Below the pieces are notes generated by a model that ran no database searches, was not told where the DNA came from, and was given only the letters and a program-made list of their open reading frames with translations. A stretch of DNA of 43,954 nt from Burkholderiales bacterium (GTDB taxonomy: Bacteria > Pseudomonadota > Gammaproteobacteria > Burkholderiales > Burkholderiaceae_E), in assembly GCA_027489195.1 (NCBI GenBank), contig JAIYAG010000095.1:1-43954 (forward strand), in the 5' to 3' direction. Each line of letters starts with the position of its first letter. Position 1 is the first letter of the stretch. The position numbers and the translations under genes were made by a program. Of this stretch, positions 16,178 through 23,824 are shown piece after piece.

Positions 16178-17830
16178 ATGGTGATTCGCAATCTCGGCCT
16201 CGAGAAGAAGCTGATGCTGCTGCTGAGCATCTTCTCGCTGGCCTTCTTCGCCTTCGCCTTCGTGTCCTGGCACACCATCGAGACCGTGCGCGTGAACGGT
16301 CCCCTCTACGGGTCCATCGTCGAAGGCAAGGACCTGGTCGCGGACATCCTGCCTCCGCCGGCCTACATCATCGAATCGCACCTGCTCAGCCTGCAGCTGG
16401 TCGAGGAGTCCGACGCCGCGCAGCAGGCCGTGCTGATCGAGCGCGGGAACGCCCTGCGCGTCGAGTTCGACCGGCGCCACGAGTTCTGGAAGCGTGCGCT
16501 GGCGCCCGGCACGCTGGCGGACACGATGAACGTCACCGCCTATCGGCCCGCCGTGGCGTACTTCGAGGCGCGCGAGGCGGAGCTCATTCCCGCGGTCCGG
16601 GCGCGGAACGCGGCACGTGTCCGGGCCGCCATGACGGTGCTCAACCAACGGTACGAAGAGCACCGCAGGGCGATCGACTCGGTGGTCAGGCTGACCAACG
16701 AGCGCAACCTCCAGCTCGAGCAGACGGCCGAGCGGTCGGTGAGCGACGGCCGCCGCAACCTCGTCGTGCTCGGCGGGCTGGTGCTCGCGGTGGTCGCGGT
16801 GCTGGCGTGGCTCACGCTCGTGATGGCCAACTCCCTGAGTGCGCGTCTGTCGCTCGCTGCCGGGGTCGCGTCCCGGGTGGCCGATGGGGATCTCACGGTG
16901 CGGGTGCCGGATGCCAGCGAGTCGGACGAGTCCGGGCGCCTGCTCACGGCCATCCAGGCCATGACCACCAGCCTGCATTCGCTCGTGGCGCGCGTGCGCC
17001 AGGCCTCGAACATGCTCAGCGCCTCGACGGCCGAGTTCACGAAGGCCGGCCGGCAGCAGGACCGCCACATCGGCGGCCTGCGCGACTCCGCGGTGCAGAT
17101 CGCCGGCGGCGCGCGCAGCATCTCCGAGACGAGCGCCGACCTGATGTCCACGATGGAGAGCGTCAATGCGGTGGCCGGCCAGGCCGCGCAGGTCGCCGAG
17201 GGCGGCCGGTCGCTGCTCGAAGGCATGCAGGGCGCCATGCAGCAGCTGCAGCAGGGCACCGTGTCGATCTCCACGCGCTTGGGCGCGATCCGCGAGAAGA
17301 CGTCCGACATCAGCGGCGTCGTCACCACCATCACCAAGATCGCCGATCAGACCAACCTGCTGTCCATCAACGCCGCCATCGAGGCCGAGAAGGCGGGCGA
17401 CCAGGGCCTCGGGTTCATGGTGCTCGCGCGCGAGATCCGTCGCCTGGCCGACCAGACGGCCGCTGCCACGCTCGACATCGAGCAGATGGTGCGGCACATG
17501 CAGTCGGCGGTGTCGGCCGGCGTGATGGAGATGGACGGCTTCGCGGCGCAGGTCGAGCGTGGCGTGGGCGTCACGGCACAGGTCGGCACGCAGCTGGGCC
17601 AGATCATCGGCCAGGTGAAGTCGCTGTCGGAGCGCTTCGATGCGGTGAACCACGGCATGCGCAGCCAGTCGCAGGGCGCGCGCCAGATCAGCGAAGCCAT
17701 GACGCAGCTGATGGCCGGTGCGCAGGCCGGCGCTGACGCCCTGCCCGAGTTCAATGCCTCGATCGCCGGGCTTCGGGACGCGGCCGACTCGCTGACGCAG
17801 GAGATCTCCCGCTTCAAGCTGGGGACCTGA
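16178..17830 (+). CDS. Methyl-accepting chemotaxis protein, WspA-like
   Basis: 550 residues. TM1 at ~12-32, a ~155-residue periplasmic helical sensor region (35-190), TM2 at ~191-215, HAMP next (ADGDLTVRVPDA), then a long signalling helix pair. The tip reads IADQTNLLSINAAIEAEKAG (388-407) followed by LAREIRRLADQTAAATLDIE, which is the WspA variant rather than the classic Tsr/Tar tip. No C-terminal CheR-docking pentapeptide is visible. ATG 16178 is 49 bases behind the cyclase gene with a GAGGA site upstream. It should form arrays with the two CheW-like proteins and the CheA-like kinase; in Wsp systems the cue is surface contact or envelope stress (family knowledge), while the cue here is unknown. 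Confidence 0.92.
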   Translation: MVIRNLGLEKKLMLLLSIFSLAFFAFAFVSWHTIETVRVNGPLYGSIVEGKDLVADILPPPAYIIESHLLSLQLVEESDAAQQAVLIERGNALRVEFDRRHEFWKRALAPGTLADTMNVTAYRPAVAYFEAREAELIPAVRARNAARVRAAMTVLNQRYEEHRRAIDSVVRLTNERNLQLEQTAERSVSDGRRNLVVLGGLVLAVVAVLAWLTLVMANSLSARLSLAAGVASRVADGDLTVRVPDASESDESGRLLTAIQAMTTSLHSLVARVRQASNMLSASTAEFTKAGRQQDRHIGGLRDSAVQIAGGARSISETSADLMSTMESVNAVAGQAAQVAEGGRSLLEGMQGAMQQLQQGTVSISTRLGAIREKTSDISGVVTTITKIADQTNLLSINAAIEAEKAGDQGLGFMVLAREIRRLADQTAAATLDIEQMVRHMQSAVSAGVMEMDGFAAQVERGVGVTAQVGTQLGQIIGQVKSLSERFDAVNHGMRSQSQGARQISEAMTQLMAGAQAGADALPEFNASIAGLRDAADSLTQEISRFKLGT

Positions 17831-17831
17831 G

Positions 17832-18347
17832 TTGGTCCGGGAACACGCCGCGCCGCGCGCGCTGATGGTCGTGCTGACCGTGGCCGGGCAGCGCCATGCG
17901 CTGAATGCCGCCGGGGTCGTGGAGGTGCTGCCCTGGCTGCCCGTGGCGCCTCTGGCGCTGGCACCGCCGGCCGTCGTGGGCGTGATCGACTACCGCGGCA
18001 CCGTCGTGCCGGTGGTGGACCTGTGCCGGCTGCTGGCGGGCCGCGACGCTCGGCGATGGCTCGCGAGCCGGATGGCGGTCGTCCAGGTCGGGCCGCCGAC
18101 GCGGCACCGCCTGGTGGCGCTGCTGGCGGAGGGCTGCACGCTGACGAGACTGGACACGGCATCGGCGCAGCCGGGGCTGCACCGGCCGGATGCACCCTTC
18201 CTGGGCCCGTTGCTGAACGACGCGGATGGCCTGCTGCAGAGCATCGACCCCGAGCGGCTGCTCGGCGCCGAGATCATCGACGCATTGCTGAGCGCGCCGG
18301 CGGACCTGCCGCCGGAGCCGCTGTCGGCGCGGGCCCATGGACGCTGA
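17832..18347 (+). CDS. CheW-like coupling protein, WspB position
   Basis: 171 residues from TTG 17832, one base after the MCP stop; an internal ATG at 17865 is a possible alternative start. CheW fold features: LTVAGQRHALNAAGVVEVLPW, then VVGVIDYRGTVVPVVDLCRLL, the region that contacts receptor and kinase. The C-terminal ~40 residues (from HRPDAPFLGPLLND on) are less conserved and end in Pro-rich sequence. In wsp operons the order is receptor, CheW, CheR, CheW, CheA-receiver; this gene holds the first CheW slot. It couples the WspA-like receptor to the kinase. Confidence 0.85.
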   Translation: MVREHAAPRALMVVLTVAGQRHALNAAGVVEVLPWLPVAPLALAPPAVVGVIDYRGTVVPVVDLCRLLAGRDARRWLASRMAVVQVGPPTRHRLVALLAEGCTLTRLDTASAQPGLHRPDAPFLGPLLNDADGLLQSIDPERLLGAEIIDALLSAPADLPPEPLSARAHGR

Positions 18348-18984
18348 GGCCTGCTGGCGCACCATCGGCGTCGGGGGTGACCGAAGCTGCCCCGAGCTGA
18401 TCCGCCTCGTGCACTGCCGCGAGTGCCCGGTGCTCGGGCAGGCCGCCGAGCGCCTGCGCGAGCGCGACGTGCCGGACGGCTACGCCGAGGCCGCGGCCCG
18501 GGCGGCGGCCTCGAAGTACGAACCCCGCCGGAACGACCCGACGCTTCTGGTGTTCCGTCTGGGCACGGAGTGGCTGGCGCTGCAGACCGCCTGCGTCGAG
18601 GAGATCGCAGCGATGCGACCGATCCATCGGGTCGCGCACCGGGGCGGGCTGGTGGCGGGCCTCGCGAACGTGCGCGGACAGCTGCTGCTGACCGTGCGGC
18701 TGGGCGAGCTGCTGGCATTGCCGCCCGCCCCCTCGCGCCGGCTGGGCGAGCCCGCCGCCCGGCTGGTCGTGATGTCGCACGGCGCGCAGACCTGGGCCTT
18801 TGCCGCCGACGAGGTCGAAGGCGTGGTCGCCCTGGCCCTGGGCGAGCAGGCGCCGCCGCCGGCCACCCTGCCCGCCGCGCTCGCGGCCGTCACCCGTGGC
18901 ACGGTGCCCTGGCGAGACCGGCGCGTCACGCTGCTGGACACGGTGCCCCTGTTCGAGCTGCTCCAGCGCGGCATGACACCGTGA
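18337..18984 (+). CDS. CheW-like coupling protein, WspD-type with Cys-rich N-terminus
   Basis: 215 residues. The N-terminal ~50 residues carry the WspD hallmark: CWRTIGVGGDRSCPELIRLVHCRECPVLG, four spaced cysteines that may bind a metal or report redox state. A CheW domain follows (LLVFRLGTEWLALQTACVEEI, GLVAGLANVRGQLLLTVRLGELL). ATG 18337 overlaps the preceding CheW gene by 11 bases, and the stop overlaps the kinase GTG (GTGA). In known wsp operons a CheR methyltransferase gene (wspC) sits between the two CheW genes; here there is no room for one. WspD-type identity is clear from the N-terminus; partner preference is inferred. Confidence 0.88.
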   Translation: MDAEACWRTIGVGGDRSCPELIRLVHCRECPVLGQAAERLRERDVPDGYAEAAARAAASKYEPRRNDPTLLVFRLGTEWLALQTACVEEIAAMRPIHRVAHRGGLVAGLANVRGQLLLTVRLGELLALPPAPSRRLGEPAARLVVMSHGAQTWAFAADEVEGVVALALGEQAPPPATLPAALAAVTRGTVPWRDRRVTLLDTVPLFELLQRGMTP

Positions 18985-21587
18985 GCGCGCTCGACGCCCT
19001 GTTCCGCGACGAGGTCGAGCAGCGGGCACCGGTGCTGCGCGACGGCCTGCGGCGCTGCGAACACTCGGCGCCCGACGGCGAGATGCTGTTCGCCGCGCAG
19101 GCGCTGAAGGGCGCGGCCCGGGTGATGGGGGTACGCAAGGCCGAGCGGCTGGCCGACGCCCTGGAGCTCCTGCTGGGGGCCTCGGAGACCGCGGCCGGGC
19201 CGATGGGCGCCGCCCAGCTGCAGGCCTGTGCGGATGCGCTCGAGCTGATCGAGGCCATCGCCCAGTCGGGGGCCGCCCGGGCCGACGAGGTGGCCACGGA
19301 CGCGCAGCTCGCCGATCTGCTGGATCGCCTGGCCGTGCCGGCGGTGTCCGCGGCGGTGACGCGCCCGGTCCGGCAACGGGCACCGCTGACGGCCGCGACC
19401 CTCGAGCTCTTCAGGCAGGAATGCGAGCAGCATTCCAGAGTCATGGGCGAGGGCCTCCTGTCGCTGGAGCGTTCGCCCGACCAGCCCGAGCTGCTGGACC
19501 GGCTGATGAGGGCGTCGCACTCCGCCAAGGGCGCTGCGAGGGCCGTGGGCCTGGACAGCACCGTCGCCCTCGCGCATGCGGCCGAAGACCAGCTCGAGCG
19601 CGCCCGGCGCCGACAGATCCTCGTCGGCCCCGACCTCGTGGACGCGCTGCTGGCCGCGAGCGACCTGATCCAGCGCACCGGCATCGCGGTGTCGACCGGC
19701 ACCGACCTGCCGGCCGACGACGCGGTGCTGGCCTGCGCCAGCCGCATCGTGCAGGCCGGCCAGGCCTGCATGATCCATCCGACCTTCGAGTCCGGCGGCG
19801 GCGAGTCCGGCCTGGCCGACGCGGCCCCGTCATCGCGACAGGCGGTCGAGGAGGAGCGGGTCGTGCGCATCCGCGCCACGCAGCTCTCGCGGCTGGTGGC
19901 CCTGGCGGGCGAACTGGTCGTCGAGAGCAGCCGGCAAGGCCTGCTGGCGGCGGCCCAGCAGCGCATGCGTCTGCAGCAGTCCGGCATCGCGGACCTGCTG
20001 GACGAGCTGCAGCAGTCGATGGCGACCCTGCCGGGCGGTCATGCGCTGCGCAGCCGGATGGAAGCCCTGCGGCTGCGGCTGAGCGATCTGCGCCGGAGCA
20101 ACGTGGCCTGGTCGGAGGACTTCGAGCAGCACGCGCAGCGCAAGGAGGACCTCAGCCTGCGCCTGTACCGCGAGGCGCTGGACAGCCGCCTGCAGCCCCT
20201 GGCCGACGGGCTGGGCGCGTTTCCGCGGCTGGTGCGCGACATCGCCCGGCGGCTCGGCAAGCAGGCCGAGCTGACGGTCAGCGGCGAGACGCACCGCATC
20301 GACCGCGACATCCTCGAGCGCATCGAGGCGCCGCTCAACCATCTGATCCGCAACGCCCTCGACCATGGCCTGGAACGGCCCGCCCTGCGGCGTGAACGGG
20401 GCAAGCCCGAGCAGGGCCGCGTGGCGATCGATGCGCGCGTCGTCTCGGGCCTGCTGGAGATCTCGGTCAGTGACGACGGTGCCGGGATCGACATCGACAA
20501 GGTCCGTGCGCGGGTGGCCGAAAAGGGCCTCGAGACGCCCGAGGCGGCACAGGCCCTGCCGGTCGACCGGCTGCTCGACCACCTGTTCGTGTCGGGCTTC
20601 TCGACAGCGGATCAGGTGACCGAGATCTCCGGCCGCGGGGTCGGCCTCGCCGTGGTGCGCAGCGTGATGCGCGACGTCAGCGGCTCGGTCAGCCTGCACA
20701 CCCGAGCCGGTCAGGGGGTGCGCTTCGAGCTGCGGGTGCCGATCAGCCGCTCGGTGCTGCGTGCGGTCGTCGTCTCCATCGCGGGGGAGCCGCACGCCTT
20801 CGCGCTCACGCGGGTTGACCGCCTGGTGCGGCTGTCCGTCGCCGATGTGCTGACCGCGGGCAACCGGCAGTACGTCGTCCTGGACGGGCGGACCGTGTCA
20901 CTCGTCTGGGCGTCCGAACTGCTGGAGCTGGGGCCGTCCAACCCCTCGGCCCGCCAGCTCGACGTGGTCGTGGTCAGCGACTTCGGCCAGAGCGTCGGCT
21001 TCATCGTGGATGCCGTGCTGAGCGAACAGGACATGGTGCTGCAGGCGCTCGATCCCCGCCTGGGTCGGGTACCCGACATCAGCGCCGCAGCCGTGCTGCC
21101 CGACGGTCGACCGGTGCTGGTGCTCGATGCCGAGGACATGGTGCGCTCGGTGCTGCGCACCCCGGAGGCGCAGACGTCGCAGCACGATGCGCGCAGCCCC
21201 GTGCCGACGCGACGGGCGCTGCGCGTGCTGGTGGCGGACGACACGGCGACGATCCGGGAGATGGAGCGCGAGCTGCTGGTGCGCGCGGGCTACGAGGTCG
21301 TCACCGCGGCCGACGGCATGGAGGCGTGGCAACAGCTGCACAGCACGGACGTCGATCTCGTGATGACCGACGTCGACATGCCGCGCCTGGACGGCATCGG
21401 GCTGATCCGCTCGATCCGCCAGGACGCGCGGCTGCAGCGCCTGCCGGTGATCGTGCTGTCGTACCGGGCCTCGGCGAACGACCGTCAGCAGGGACTGGAT
21501 GCCGGGGCCTCGGCGTACATGACGAAGGCCGACTACGACGACACCCATCTGCTGGACACCGTGGCGCGGCTCATCGGCCGCCCCTGA
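18981..21587 (+). CDS. WspE-like CheA hybrid histidine kinase with receiver domain
   Basis: 868 residues from GTG 18981. Two Hpt-like domains: the first (~5-90) has Gln40 where the phospho-His should be (AAQALKGAARVMG), the second (~140-230) keeps His180 (ASHSAKGAARAVG). Then a dimerisation helix region (~290-410), the ATP-binding domain with N-box Asn458 (HLIRNALDHGLE), SDDGAGID (497-504) and EISGRGVGLAVV, a CheW-like regulatory domain (~590-725), and a receiver domain (~747-868) with phospho-acceptor Asp797 in MTDVDMP. It should phosphorylate the receiver-cyclase from the first gene and its own receiver as a sink. No CheB follows it. Its stop is one base from the stop of the convergent SulP gene. 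Confidence 0.93.
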   Translation: MSALDALFRDEVEQRAPVLRDGLRRCEHSAPDGEMLFAAQALKGAARVMGVRKAERLADALELLLGASETAAGPMGAAQLQACADALELIEAIAQSGAARADEVATDAQLADLLDRLAVPAVSAAVTRPVRQRAPLTAATLELFRQECEQHSRVMGEGLLSLERSPDQPELLDRLMRASHSAKGAARAVGLDSTVALAHAAEDQLERARRRQILVGPDLVDALLAASDLIQRTGIAVSTGTDLPADDAVLACASRIVQAGQACMIHPTFESGGGESGLADAAPSSRQAVEEERVVRIRATQLSRLVALAGELVVESSRQGLLAAAQQRMRLQQSGIADLLDELQQSMATLPGGHALRSRMEALRLRLSDLRRSNVAWSEDFEQHAQRKEDLSLRLYREALDSRLQPLADGLGAFPRLVRDIARRLGKQAELTVSGETHRIDRDILERIEAPLNHLIRNALDHGLERPALRRERGKPEQGRVAIDARVVSGLLEISVSDDGAGIDIDKVRARVAEKGLETPEAAQALPVDRLLDHLFVSGFSTADQVTEISGRGVGLAVVRSVMRDVSGSVSLHTRAGQGVRFELRVPISRSVLRAVVVSIAGEPHAFALTRVDRLVRLSVADVLTAGNRQYVVLDGRTVSLVWASELLELGPSNPSARQLDVVVVSDFGQSVGFIVDAVLSEQDMVLQALDPRLGRVPDISAAAVLPDGRPVLVLDAEDMVRSVLRTPEAQTSQHDARSPVPTRRALRVLVADDTATIREMERELLVRAGYEVVTAADGMEAWQQLHSTDVDLVMTDVDMPRLDGIGLIRSIRQDARLQRLPVIVLSYRASANDRQQGLDAGASAYMTKADYDDTHLLDTVARLIGRP

Positions 21588-21588
21588 C

Positions 21589-23802
21589 TCAGAGGTCGGC
21601 GTCCTTGAGCAGCAGCGTCGCGGCGATCAGGCGCTCCGACACGATGCGAGCGAGGGCACGGTGCAGCGTCGCGGCATCGGCGGGCACGTCGGTGTCGAGC
21701 TGCGCCAGGCGGTCGCCACCGAGCACGAGGACGGTGCTGTCCTGCGTGGCCGTCACCGTCGCACTGCGCTCGCGTCGCGAATAGAAGCCGACCTCGCCGA
21801 GCAGCGTCCCCGGCAGCAGCCGGTTGAGCGTGGATTCGCCCCCGGTGACCTGAGCGACCGACACCTCGAGCTGCCCGCTGACCAGCACCATGATGCTGTC
21901 GGACGCATCGCCTTCGCGCATCACCGTCTGGCCCGCGCGGAACTCGCGCCGCTCGCCGTGCCGCTGCAGGACGGCGAGCACATCGTCGTCGCCCTGGCGC
22001 GGCATCGTCCGGCGGGCGGCCGCGGACTCGGCGAGCGTGCGTTCCTCGATGGCGGCCAGCAGCGTGTCGAGATCCCCCTCGACCTGCAGACCCGACGACT
22101 GCAGGGCCGCGATCTGGCGACCGAACTGCTGCCGCAGGGGCGCCGAGAGTCCGGTCAGGACCAGTTCGACCGACTGCTCCGCGCAGCGCCGCGCGAGGAG
22201 TCCGAAGGCCTCCCAGGCCGACAGGTCGAGCCCGACGATGCGCTTCATGTCCACGATGACGATGCGGGGTGGCGTCTCGCTCTGCAGGCTCGCCTGCAGC
22301 CGGCTCAGCAGACGTCGGGTGGTGCCGAAGAACAGGAATCCGGTCAGCGAATAGATGTGGACCCGGTCGCCCAGGCCGCTCAGCACGGCGCGCTCCTGCG
22401 GGCTGCGCTCGACCCGCGCCTTGAGGTGGGCCGCGGTCGTGAAGAGGCGCACGACGTCGATGCGCGCGTAGACGACCACGAACAGCAGGCAGGCCGCCAC
22501 CGCGCCCAGCGCCAGGGCCGGCAGCACGCCCAGCGTCACCGCGACGATCGGGATCGCCAGCACGAGGGCCTTGTCGCGGTGCGGGATGCGCCGACCGAAG
22601 TCCCAGAGCGCGGCCAGCAGCAGGTCGAACCCGAGGTACCACAGCACGCCGGCCACCAGGCCACGGGGCAGGTCCGACAGCACGTCGGCGCCCAGCGTGA
22701 TGCACAGGGCGCTCATGCCGACGATCGCCAGCCCGGCCGCGACGTCCGGCATGCCGACCCGCCTGGCCAGACTCGTCATGCTGACCATGTGATAGCCGGG
22801 CAGTCCGCCGACCAGCCCGGCGGTGGCGTTGGCGACACCGAGCGTCCTGAGCGCACCGTCGAGGTCCGCTTCGCGGCCGCTCAGCTGTTCCAGGCTGATG
22901 ACGTTGAGCAGCGCGCCCAGCAGGCACAGGCCGGCGACCGCCAGCATCATCGGAACGGCGGACCACAGCGCCGGCCAGGACACGTCCTGGAGACCCACGG
23001 TGCCCGAGCTCTGCAGCAGCGAGTCGTAGGGGAACGGACCCAGCAGCCAGCCCCGCGCGCGCGCCGTGTCGAGATCCAGCCCGAAGACGCCGAGGCCGAG
23101 ATAGAACGACCCGGCCGCCAGCGCGAAGGACAGCGGCACCAGCAGGCCGTTGCTCGAGCGTCGCACGACGAACGACAGCGCCAGCCCCAGCACGCACCAG
23201 GGCAGCCACTGCGGCCAACGTGTCGCGATGTCCGAGGGTGACCGGAAGGACACGTCGGCCATCACGATCGTGAACGCCTCACGGACCAGCAGCAGGCCGC
23301 TCGCGGCGAGGAAACCCGCGGTGACCTGGCGCGGCAGGTAGCGGACGACGAACGAGAGCTTCAGGTGACCGATGGCGTAGGCCGTCACGCCGGCCAGCAC
23401 GGTCGACAGGCCGATCATCACCACCGCGGTGGCGAACGCCGCCTCCGCGGCGAGGCCGGCGTCCGCGATCATCGCTCCGGCTGCGGTCGCCAGCAGGACG
23501 GCGGTCACGTCCTGGGGCTGGACGATGACGGCCCGACAGCTCTTCGAGACGACGGCGACCATCGCCATGATCAAGGCGCCGACCAGCACCAGCCCGATGC
23601 CGAGACTCAGGGAGGGCGCGAGCGCACCCGAGAAGACCAGCGTCGCCTTGGAGACGGTGAAGATGACCGTCATCGTCCCGATGATCAGTCCCGCCAGCAG
23701 CGACCTCACCCCCAAGGCCAGCTGGCCGACAGCACCCTGCAACGACGACTCCCCCGTCCGGCGCTCGTGCTTAGGCACGATCAGTGCGCGCGACGGTATC
23801 AC
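21589..23802 (-). CDS. SulP anion transporter with STAS and C-terminal cyclic-nucleotide-binding domain (copy 1)
   Basis: 737 residues from GTG 23802 (GTG 23778 is an alternative). A SulP membrane domain of 10-14 helices (~25-450) has a diverged first-helix region (LLAGLIIGTMTVIFTVSKATLVFSG) and GLPGYHMVSMTSLARRVG mid-domain. The STAS domain (~481-580: VHIYSLTGFLFFGTTRRLL, IVIVDMKRIVGLDLSAWEAF) is followed by a CRP-like cyclic-nucleotide-binding domain (~615-735) with the phosphate-binding cassette GEVGFYSRRERSATV (Glu670, Arg679). SulP proteins carry sulfate, bicarbonate or carboxylates; STAS and the nucleotide domain are cytoplasmic. Last gene of the fecR/cyclase operon, 22 bases after copy 2. 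Nucleotide gating is the natural reading but inferred. Confidence 0.9.
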   Translation of the reverse strand: MIPSRALIVPKHERRTGESSLQGAVGQLALGVRSLLAGLIIGTMTVIFTVSKATLVFSGALAPSLSLGIGLVLVGALIMAMVAVVSKSCRAVIVQPQDVTAVLLATAAGAMIADAGLAAEAAFATAVVMIGLSTVLAGVTAYAIGHLKLSFVVRYLPRQVTAGFLAASGLLLVREAFTIVMADVSFRSPSDIATRWPQWLPWCVLGLALSFVVRRSSNGLLVPLSFALAAGSFYLGLGVFGLDLDTARARGWLLGPFPYDSLLQSSGTVGLQDVSWPALWSAVPMMLAVAGLCLLGALLNVISLEQLSGREADLDGALRTLGVANATAGLVGGLPGYHMVSMTSLARRVGMPDVAAGLAIVGMSALCITLGADVLSDLPRGLVAGVLWYLGFDLLLAALWDFGRRIPHRDKALVLAIPIVAVTLGVLPALALGAVAACLLFVVVYARIDVVRLFTTAAHLKARVERSPQERAVLSGLGDRVHIYSLTGFLFFGTTRRLLSRLQASLQSETPPRIVIVDMKRIVGLDLSAWEAFGLLARRCAEQSVELVLTGLSAPLRQQFGRQIAALQSSGLQVEGDLDTLLAAIEERTLAESAAARRTMPRQGDDDVLAVLQRHGERREFRAGQTVMREGDASDSIMVLVSGQLEVSVAQVTGGESTLNRLLPGTLLGEVGFYSRRERSATVTATQDSTVLVLGGDRLAQLDTDVPADAATLHRALARIVSERLIAATLLLKDADL

Positions 23803-23824
23803 ACCGACTGGCTGCCCTCGGCCG

